A DNA stretch of 14,721 nt, from positions 1-14,721 of the forward strand of contig JAHWHN010000024.1 of the NCBI GenBank assembly GCA_019323235.1, in the 5' to 3' direction. Below are positions 6,872-14,100 of the stretch, piece after piece. The notes below the pieces were generated by a model. The model made no database searches. It worked only from the letters and a program-made list of their open reading frames with translations, and was not told the origin of the DNA. The stretch comes from Candidatus Woesearchaeota archaeon (GTDB taxonomy: Archaea; Nanobdellota; Nanobdellia; Woesearchaeales; JABIAG01). Both the position numbers and the translations under genes were made by a program. The stretch's first letter is position 1. Each line of letters begins with the position of its first letter.

Positions 6872-9412
6872 TTGAAAATAATAAAATCATTAATGGTATT
6901 TTTCTTAGTTTTGCTTAGTTTAAGTTTAGTTGTAAGTGCGGATGAATTGGAAGATAGAAAAGTTGAATTAGAAAAATCAATTGAAGTCTACAAATCTTAT
7001 GAAATTGAATTAAATGAAATGAGGGTAGAAATAGTTTCTCTTAAGAAAGAGTTAGAATTATCTGTTTCGAAAGAAAGAACAATTGAGATTAAGAATGACT
7101 TAAGAGTTTATTTATCTAAATATAATACTTTAAGAAATGAAATGAATGCACTTAAAGAAAAAATAGACCAAGAAAAATCATATTTAGAAAGAGTACTAGC
7201 TAGTGATTATGTTATTATTGACGAAGAAGATGATTATGACACTATTATTTCTGTAAAAGAAGGTATAGAAGAAAAGTGTTATGAAGTTGTTGAAGAAGAT
7301 GGTAGAAGATATATAGAATGTTTTGCTAAAGCAAAAAGAGGAGATTTACATGATGTTGAAGCATTTGAGAGTTGTGAGAAGGTAATATCAAATGATGGTT
7401 TTAATTTATTATGTTCTTCTAAAGATGGTTCTAGTATTCAAAAAATCTACTCAAAATGTTATGATCAAAGTACTGTTGATAATTCAGTTTATGTAAAATG
7501 TAAATCAAAAGAAACTTCAATAACAATAAATAAAACAAATTCAAATAGAGATTTAATCTCGAAATGTGTTAAAAAAATAGATGGTGATAAAATTGCAATT
7601 AAATGTCAGAATCGTGGAGAAGTTAGATCTGATGGTGTTTATTGTGAGAAAATTGTAATTGGAAATCAAGTTAAAATACATTGTCCAGAAAGAGTAGTTG
7701 AAGTTCCTTTATTTAAAAAAGAAGGTTCTGTTCCTGTTCAAGTGACTGGTATTCCTGTATTCGTAGACGGTAAAGAAATAAAAGTATATGATGATGAACC
7801 TGTTGGTATTCCTTTAAGAGTTGAAGGTAAAGAAATCAAGATATCTGATGACGAACCTGTTGGCGTTCCTTTAAGAGTTGAAGGTAAAGAAATTAAAGTA
7901 TCTGATGACGAACCTGTTGGTATTCCTTTAAGAGTTGAAGGTAAGGAAGTAAAAGTTTCAGTAGGTGATCCTGTTGGCGTTCCTTTAGGAGTTAAAGGTA
8001 AAGAAGTAAAAGTTTACAAAGATATCCACGATCAGAGTTCTGAATTATTTGTGAAAGGAGCAACAGTTGGTGTTGGAAGTGCTAAAGTTAGAGTAGAAGG
8101 AGATTTAGTTGAAGTTCCTTACGTTTCCTTAGGAGGAAGTAATATTCCTATAAAAATAGGTTGTACTAAGGTAAGAGAAGGTAATCAAATTACTTTAAAA
8201 TGTGATAAAGATGTTAATGCTAATGATAGAATTCTTGTATTGGGTAAACCTGAAAGTGTAATTGAGTATGGAACTGTTTCTCAAAAAAATATTTCAACAC
8301 CGGGGGAATTAAAAGGTTTTAATATTTATGAAGTAGAACCACTTTCTTATTCAGAAAGTGTAAAGGATTTATTTAGCCCCAAAGAAAAATCTAGAAGAGA
8401 AAACAGATTTGATGAATTAAATGATTTAGAATCAAAGTTCCCTAGAAGAGAACTTTCTCAAGAGAAAGCTAAAGTTTTATCAAAAAATATCGACGAGTTA
8501 GAACTTGGTAAGAAAAGCTTAGATAGGGCAATGAGAAAAGAAATGAATTCTTTTAAAGAAATGAAAGAAGAATTCTCAAAATGTTCTTATGAATGTGAAG
8601 AATTAGAACTTAAATTAAAGATTGGTTCTAAATCAATACTTGAAAGATCAATTCAATTAATGAATAATAAATTAGACTTCTTAGATTCCAAATTAGAATC
8701 TTATGAATTTATTTCAGAAGAAGACTTTATTGTATTAAGTAATAAAATTGATGAACTTTCAAATAAAGTTGATGATTTAGAAATATCAATAAATGAATTA
8801 TCTGATAATTCAACTAAGGAAGAAGTAAAATCAGTTGCTGATGAAATTTCTGGAGTATTAAAAGAATTAAGAGAATTAACTAGAGAAGTATCTCAAAAAG
8901 TAAAAGACTTAAGATTTGCAGGAATTTTGGTTAAGTCTAAACAACTAGAATTAAAATTAGAAAGAACTTTAGAAATTGCTGTAGAGAGAGATTTAAATGC
9001 AGAATCACTATTAAGTCTAGTTAATGAATTCAATTCAATGATTAACAATTCTAGAGTTAAATTTATAGAAGCTATTTCTGTAGGAAAAGATAATTCTTCA
9101 TTTAGAACTTTAATGGAAGAATCTAAGTCAAGTTTAGTTGATGCAAATTCTAAATTAATTGAAATTAGAAATGAAATTAGAGCATTAAAACTTGAAGATG
9201 TTTATGATAGTTTAACTGAAGAAGATGTAAAAACTTTCGAAGAAGATGAAGCAGTAGAGGAAATCTTAGAAACAGATGAAGAATTAACAGAAGGAGATGC
9301 AGAAGTTCAAGATTTATTAAATGAAGCTGAAGACATTAAAGTAGTTGAACAACTTAATGATGTTGAAGAGTTAGTAAAAATCGAAGGTTTAGATGAGGAG
9401 GACGAAGAATGA
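6872..9412 (+). CDS. Secreted coiled-coil protein with Cys-hairpin and 19-residue tandem repeats
   Basis: I do not recognise this 846-residue protein as a known family. From TTG, the N-terminus is a Sec signal peptide (KIIK, hydrophobic 7-21, likely cut near 'VSA-DE', residue 23). Then come: a coiled coil (about 24-108); a Cys-rich region (136-271) with five pairs spaced C-x(12-13)-C; five 19-residue repeats (292-386, pattern 'VGIPLRVEGKEIKVSDDEP'); a sixth Cys pair (431/444); a long helical/coiled-coil region (about 505-775, with a CSYEC motif at 571-575); and a very acidic tail (782-846). There is no C-terminal membrane anchor, so it should be exported and soluble or held by a partner. It is co-translated with a downstream lipoprotein (4-bp ATGA overlap). 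A role as an extracellular structural or adhesion component is only inference. Confidence 0.88.
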   Translation: MKIIKSLMVFFLVLLSLSLVVSADELEDRKVELEKSIEVYKSYEIELNEMRVEIVSLKKELELSVSKERTIEIKNDLRVYLSKYNTLRNEMNALKEKIDQEKSYLERVLASDYVIIDEEDDYDTIISVKEGIEEKCYEVVEEDGRRYIECFAKAKRGDLHDVEAFESCEKVISNDGFNLLCSSKDGSSIQKIYSKCYDQSTVDNSVYVKCKSKETSITINKTNSNRDLISKCVKKIDGDKIAIKCQNRGEVRSDGVYCEKIVIGNQVKIHCPERVVEVPLFKKEGSVPVQVTGIPVFVDGKEIKVYDDEPVGIPLRVEGKEIKISDDEPVGVPLRVEGKEIKVSDDEPVGIPLRVEGKEVKVSVGDPVGVPLGVKGKEVKVYKDIHDQSSELFVKGATVGVGSAKVRVEGDLVEVPYVSLGGSNIPIKIGCTKVREGNQITLKCDKDVNANDRILVLGKPESVIEYGTVSQKNISTPGELKGFNIYEVEPLSYSESVKDLFSPKEKSRRENRFDELNDLESKFPRRELSQEKAKVLSKNIDELELGKKSLDRAMRKEMNSFKEMKEEFSKCSYECEELELKLKIGSKSILERSIQLMNNKLDFLDSKLESYEFISEEDFIVLSNKIDELSNKVDDLEISINELSDNSTKEEVKSVADEISGVLKELRELTREVSQKVKDLRFAGILVKSKQLELKLERTLEIAVERDLNAESLLSLVNEFNSMINNSRVKFIEAISVGKDNSSFRTLMEESKSSLVDANSKLIEIRNEIRALKLEDVYDSLTEEDVKTFEEDEAVEEILETDEELTEGDAEVQDLLNEAEDIKVVEQLNDVEELVKIEGLDEEDEE
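7277..7684 (+). repeat. Degenerate Cys-bracketed hairpin repeats (five here, a sixth at 8162-8203)
   Basis: Encoded cysteine pairs are 136/150, 168/181, 196/210, 232/245 and 258/271, with a distant sixth at 431/444. Each reads roughly C-x-K-V-x-x-(D/G)-(G/N)-x-(I/V)-x-(I/L)-x-C: a strand, a turn with Asp/Gly/Asn, and a strand. The protein is exported, so disulfide-closed beta hairpins are the likely structure. Confidence 0.7.
7745..8029 (+). repeat. Five tandem 57-bp (19-codon) repeats
   Basis: Units start at 7745, 7802, 7859, 7916 and 7973. Units 2 to 4 are nearly identical at DNA level ('GGTATTCCTTTAAGAGTTGA' and variants), while units 1 and 5 are diverged. Each encodes 'VG(I/V)PLRVEGKE(I/V)KVSDDEP', two short beta strands and an acidic turn. 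The high internal identity points to recent duplication, so copy number may vary between strains. Confidence 0.9.
9395..9401 (+). promoter_or_regulatory. Shine-Dalgarno site for the small lipoprotein
   Basis: GAGGAGG sits 7 nt before the ATG at 9409, within the last codons of the large upstream gene. It is the strongest ribosome binding site in the window and supports the short downstream frame as a real gene. Confidence 0.78.
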
Positions 9413-9588
9413 AAAAAATATTCATTTTTTTAGTTTTATTAATATTATTAGTTAACATTTCAGGATGTGCTGAAAGTTCAAATGATAGTTTAAATTCTGA
9501 CTTAGAAGAATTAAATAATATTGATTCTGAAATAGAAGAGTCTGATTTAGTAGAACTAGAGGAAGATCTTGAAGTAATTGACTGGTAG
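9409..9588 (+). CDS. Small acidic lipoprotein (59 residues)
   Basis: This short frame begins MKKIFIFLVLLILLVNISGC: two lysines, a 15-residue hydrophobic core, and a lipobox 'ISGC' with the acceptor cysteine at position 20. The mature part is only 40 residues and highly acidic ('DLEELNNIDSEIEESDLVEL'), ending in Trp-TAG. It overlaps the stop of the secreted coiled-coil gene (ATGA, 9409-9412) and has a strong ribosome binding site. The pair is therefore made together. The protein is predicted to be lipid-anchored at the outer face of the membrane. Its partner has an equally acidic tail and no anchor, so an association at the surface is plausible but unproven. No homologue is recognised. A minus-strand frame over the same bases (9452-9634) is its shadow. 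Confidence 0.8.
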   Translation: MKKIFIFLVLLILLVNISGCAESSNDSLNSDLEELNNIDSEIEESDLVELEEDLEVIDW

Positions 9589-9589
9589 A

Positions 9590-9610
9590 TTTTTTTTCTT
9601 TTTTTCTTTT
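9590..9610 (+). terminator. Oligo-T terminator
   Basis: A run of 8 T, C, 7 T, C, 4 T begins two bases after the lipoprotein stop codon. It is the clearest archaeal-style intrinsic terminator in the window and closes the 6872-9588 unit. Confidence 0.75.
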
Positions 9611-9633
9611 AATATTAATCATTTTAAATAACA

Positions 9634-9643
9634 TTTTTAAATA
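9634..9643 (+). promoter_or_regulatory. TATA box of the diphthine synthase gene (leaderless)
   Basis: TTTTTAAATA begins 30 bp before the ATG at 9664, with no ribosome binding site between. It matches the leaderless spacing seen across the window. Confidence 0.6.
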
Positions 9644-9663
9644 ACTTCTTTCTTTTTAACGTA

Positions 9664-10395
9664 ATGGCATTAAATATAATTGGTTTAGGCTTAAAGGATG
9701 AAAAATCAGTAACTGTTGAAGGTTTAGAAATAATTAAGAAATCAGATGTTTTATACTTAGAAACTTATACTTCAAAATTAACTGAAGCTACTATTGAAAA
9801 CTTAGAAGAGTTTTATGGTAAAAAAATAATTCCTTCAAATAGAGAACTAGTAGAAAAAAAAGCTGAAGAAACAATATTAAAAGATGCTGAAGATAAAGAA
9901 GTATCATTCTTAGTTATTGGAGACCCTTTCTCTGCAACAACTCATATGGATATATATCAAAGAGCTAAAGAAAAAGGCATTCCTGTTAAAATAATAAATA
10001 ACGTATCAATCTTAAATGCAATAGGTATTGTTGGATTAGAATTGTATAAATATGGAAAAATAACTTCTATTCCATTTGAAAATGAAAATGTGGAAACTCC
10101 TGCTAAAGTATTCAAAGTAAATAAAGAAGCTGGAATGCATACATTATTTTTATTAGATTTAAGACCTGATGAAGATAGATGGATGACAACTAAGGAAGCT
10201 TCAGAATTTCTTATTAGAAAGGGAATAAATGGGGATGAAATCGCAATATCTTGTGCAGCTTTAGGAAGTAGTAATCCAATAATTAAGAAAACTAAATTAA
10301 AAGACGTTCCTGAGATTAAGGAAACTCCTCAATGCTTAATTATTCCTGGAACTTTACATTTCATAGAAGAAGAATTAATAGAACAATTTGAATGA
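9664..10395 (+). CDS. dphB: Diphthine synthase (DphB/Dph5)
   Basis: This SAM-dependent methyltransferase makes diphthine on the modified histidine of elongation factor 2 during diphthamide synthesis in the cytoplasm. The 243-residue protein has the family's usual length and landmarks: 'IIGLGLKDEKSVTVEGL' at the N-terminus (residues 5-21), 'YLETYTSKL' (31-39), 'GDPFSATTH' (86-94, the SAM-binding loop), 'NNVSILNAIGIVGLELYKYG' (112-131), 'LLDLR' (163-167), and 'PGTLHFIEEELI' (228-239). It is leaderless, with its TATA box 30 bp upstream, and ends directly against the stop of the convergent gene at 10396 with no bases between. Its presence implies that this lineage keeps the diphthamide pathway; the other dph genes are not in view. 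Confidence 0.96.
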   Translation: MALNIIGLGLKDEKSVTVEGLEIIKKSDVLYLETYTSKLTEATIENLEEFYGKKIIPSNRELVEKKAEETILKDAEDKEVSFLVIGDPFSATTHMDIYQRAKEKGIPVKIINNVSILNAIGIVGLELYKYGKITSIPFENENVETPAKVFKVNKEAGMHTLFLLDLRPDEDRWMTTKEASEFLIRKGINGDEIAISCAALGSSNPIIKKTKLKDVPEIKETPQCLIIPGTLHFIEEELIEQFE

Positions 10396-11091
10396 TTATA
10401 AAACTATATCTTCTAATTCAAGTTCATCTTTATTATTCTTTTTTTGACAATTTTCTTTAATAGGAAGTTTATGTTCTTTAATTAAACTTGAAACTCTTTT
10501 TTGAAAATCTTCCATTGTGGTGTAAAAAGGAATTATAATTCCATTACTTTTAGTAAACTCTTGAATAAATGTTTCATTTTTCTTTGAATCATAAGTATTT
10601 TTATTCATAATTACTACATATCCCACATCTTTATCTTGAATTTCAAGAAGCGGTATAACTCTTTTATATATATTTGATGGCATTAATGATTCTTTAAGAT
10701 AGCTCCATGACCTAAAAGTAGTTTCAAAGATTGTTAAATAATCCTTTACTTTTGAAACATTATCGAACTCTGCATAATTTTCATTATTACTTTTTGAACT
10801 AAAGACAACATTTCCATGTGAACAATTCTTAAAAGTATAATTCTCAGTTTCTTTTTTATTTCTTTTAGTTAGAGGTTTTAATTTTAAGAAGGAATATCTT
10901 TCAGATAATTTTCTTAAACATCCATAAGTATGAACTTCACTAAGCCTTGTCTTATAATGAATGAAACTATGGCTTTTATTATCTTTCAATGCATCATTAT
11001 TTTGTTTATATAAATGAATCAGTTCAGAATCATCTAATTCCATATTCGTTAATTCATTACAAATCACTTCTAATTCTGGAGTTTTAATCAT
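10396..11091 (-). CDS. Unknown protein with a possible PD-(D/E)XK-like core
   Basis: The 231-residue basic protein has no signal peptide or membrane segment. I do not recognise the N-terminal half. The second half shows an order of elements like the restriction-endonuclease fold: strand 'NVVFSSK', then 'YAEFDNVSKVKDYLTIFETT' (residues 106-125) with Asp110 and Glu123, a helix, then strands 'VGYVVIMNK' (156-164) and 'GIIIPFY' (184-190). In active nucleases the third motif is ExK; here it is E-T-T, so it may be a degenerate or inactive member, or the match may be chance. The start is supported by a TATA box 30 bp upstream that lies directly against the stop of the protease gene. It is convergent with, and exactly adjacent to, diphthine synthase. 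The C-terminus is charged ('KKNNKDELELEDIVL'). Confidence 0.72.
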   Translation of the reverse strand: MIKTPELEVICNELTNMELDDSELIHLYKQNNDALKDNKSHSFIHYKTRLSEVHTYGCLRKLSERYSFLKLKPLTKRNKKETENYTFKNCSHGNVVFSSKSNNENYAEFDNVSKVKDYLTIFETTFRSWSYLKESLMPSNIYKRVIPLLEIQDKDVGYVVIMNKNTYDSKKNETFIQEFTKSNGIIIPFYTTMEDFQKRVSSLIKEHKLPIKENCQKKNNKDELELEDIVL

Positions 11092-11113
11092 TTAGATTAG
11101 TAGAATTGTTTTT

Positions 11114-11121
11114 TTTATAAA
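11114..11121 (-). promoter_or_regulatory. TATA box of the gene at 11091 (leaderless)
   Basis: Minus-strand TTTATAAA begins 30 bp before the ATG at 11091 and ends the 32-bp gap after the protease stop. The gene can therefore be expressed independently of the protease. Confidence 0.66.
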
Positions 11122-11123
11122 GA

Positions 11124-14100
11124 TTATTTGTTGCTGAATCTTTTTATAGCCAAAATTACGCTCAATATAACAAATATTAAAGTAAATGTGATTTCTTTAG
11201 ATCTATATTTAATAAATTCCCATGCTGGACTTGGAGACCTTAATTCAGGTTGATTTTGAGGCTCTTCAACAACCTTTGGTGGAACTACTTTATTAGTATT
11301 ATTTGATATAGTTGTTGTTTTAATTTCTTCTTTAACTTTTACTGTACAAGATTGAATTTCTTCAGGTCTACTTTCTTCAGTACCACAAGCATTAACATCT
11401 ACACAAAATCTAGTTTGCATTCCATTAACACATTCATCCCAAGGATTACACATCCAACTTTCAAAACATTCCTCTTCTACTTCTTCAGTTGTGGAACCTC
11501 CACCGCCTCCGCCTCCTCCACCACCGCCTCCACTTGGAGGAGCAGTGTAAGTTGAAGTAACTTGTTTTACTGCGGAATGAGATAAAGTAGAAATACTCCA
11601 CATATCTCCAAGATCAGTAACTGTATAAGTTCTAGTAGTATTAACATTAACTTGAGTTTCTCCAGTACCACAACTAGCTGAACCTGTTGACAAATCTGGA
11701 CTAGCAATGTCTTCAACACAGACAGAACTAGCATTAATTAAAGTATTATTTAAGTAAATAGTTTTCCCAACATTTGATGGGAAACCTGTTGTTATAAACC
11801 TTGATTCTGTTGAATTAGAACTTCTTGTAATATTAATATTACTCATATTCAATTCTCCAGAACTAAAATTAAAAGTAAATGAAATAATTATTTGACTTCC
11901 TTCTCTAAACTCAACAGTTAATAAACCGGAAGTATTACTTATTGTAGATAAATTACTAGAATTATCAACATATACTGTAATGCTAGATATTCCTGATAAA
12001 GTAATATTAGAACTATTTCCTTCAATTGAATCTTCGCTATCTCCCAAACCATCACCATCACCATCTGTATCAATTTCTAAAGTAAATGATTGATTTACTT
12101 GTTGAGTATTATTTGCTAAGATTGTTACATTAAAAGAACCAGCAGAACTTGGAGTCCATTCTAATAAACCAGTGGTTCTGTTAATAGTCATTCCTGGTGG
12201 AGGACTTCCAACTAAAGAATAATTAATATTATCTCCTTCTCGATCAATTGCATTAGCATCATAAATATAAGGAACATTTACTACTCTATAAGTAATCGGG
12301 GTTGAATTAAAATAAATTTTATCTATTATTGAGATTGTTGAATTAACACTAGTTCCATTAACAATACCATCTGAAGGAATATATTCACAAGTAATATTAT
12401 CCCCAATTGAAAAATTACTTGAGTAAGTATCATTTGATAAAATAAAAGCTTCATTTCTATACCAATTAATAATACTACCATTTTCTGCATCGCCATTAAC
12501 ATCATAATAAGTTCCTGTACAATTTAGTGCTGAGTTTGTATATGCAGGGTTTGGATTAATTTGTAAAGCACTAATTGAAGGAGCGCCATTTACAATACTT
12601 ATAGTCTTTTTATTAGATTCATAATAATCAATATCTAAATTTTGACTAGCTGTAAATGCGAAGAATAAATAATCATCATAGTCTCCAGTTGCATTAACAG
12701 TCCATGTTAAAATTGTGGATTCTCCTTCTGCTAAAGTTACTAATTGTGGGTTAGATGAAGTGGTAGAAAAAGGACTTCCTGAGTTTTCAGGAATTACATC
12801 AATGTATTCTGCAGCGTTAATTGCTTTAGTAATATTAACTCTAGGATAATATTTGTCATTAACACTATCATAAATATTATCAGAATACTTTGTAAGAATA
12901 TTTTCAACTTTTTCAGAATGTAAGTTTTCATTGTCTTTTAATTTATAATATTGATTTAGTAAAGCAGCAGCTCCAGATATGTGTGGAGTGGCCATAGAAG
13001 TACCTTGTGAAGTAGTATGCCCGGTAGTAGTTCCATAATTAGTAGCAGTAATTGAAACACCAGGTGCCATAATATCGGTTAAAAGTCCTTGATTGGAAAA
13101 ACTAGCTATTGCATCAGCATCATTACTTGCTCCAACACCAATTGCATATTTAGCACAAGCAGGACTAGCAACACCATTATCATAACCATCATTACCTGTT
13201 GCAACAACAACAGTAATTCCTAAAGAACCAGCCAAATTAGTTGCTTTCTCAACAGAAGAACTATTACAATATTCATGAGATGGCTCTCCTCCTCCTAAAC
13301 TCATACTTATTACACTAATATTTAATGCTGCAGAATTATTAATACACCAATTTATTGAAGATTCAATTGCTGACCCTATACAAGTTCCAGAACTATTACA
13401 AGCTTTTAATGCAACAATATTTGCGTTAGGAGCAACACCTCTATAAGTTGAATCAATAGAAGCAATTGTTCCAGCTACGTGGCTTCCATGTCCCTCATCA
13501 TCCATTGGATTAGTGTCAGTATTAATATAATCATAACCCCCAACTACTTTTGGACAGGATTTATCATTAATATCGGATGTTGGAGAACAACCACCAAAAT
13601 CGTTATGAGTGTAATCAACTCCTGTATCAATAACACAAACAGATTGACCAGTTCCAGTTATATTTTCTCCAAGATATTGAAAATTCCAAGCACTATCTGC
13701 TTCAATATGAGGAACTGAAGAAGATAAGAACAATTGATACATTTCTTCTTCTTGAACAGATTCAACAAGAGGATTATTTTCTAAACTTTTAATTCCTCTT
13801 CTAGTAATTTTTCCAGAAATCGAATTTGTAAGTAAATTTTTTCTTCCTAATTCAAATTCAGAACCCAAATCTTCAATAACTTTATCATGTCTTCCTCTGT
13901 TGGATTCTTTAATTAAATCAATTGTTTTTTGAGATCCAGAAATACTTTTTTTATTATTTCCAGTACCTAAAATAGAATTAATTTTTTTACTTAATTTTTC
14001 ATCATCTTTTAATTTAATAATTACATCATATTCTTTACTATCTAATTCTTTAGACAAAAGATTCTTATCATTATTACTTATTGATTTAATATTTTTATTT

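Noticed and set aside
7745..8029. CRISPR-like array
   Set aside because: The 57-bp units are contiguous with no spacers, keep the reading frame and encode a protein repeat.
9452..9634. Minus-strand open frame of 60 codons
   Set aside because: It is the shadow of the lipoprotein gene and the oligo-T terminator, with low-complexity Leu/Gln-rich sequence and no promoter.
11496..11531. Homopolymer phase-variation tract
   Set aside because: The Gly codons have mixed third bases and any slippage by a codon keeps frame, so on/off switching is not expected; only length variation is.
11352..13718. Plus-strand frames at 11352-11555 and 13479-13718
   Set aside because: They are antisense to conserved protease domains and have Ser/Thr- or Ile-rich shadow composition.
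14055..14057. TTG as the start of the S8 protease
   Set aside because: No Shine-Dalgarno or TATA element lies at the right distance, and the same frame continues upstream through a recognisable domain to the window edge.
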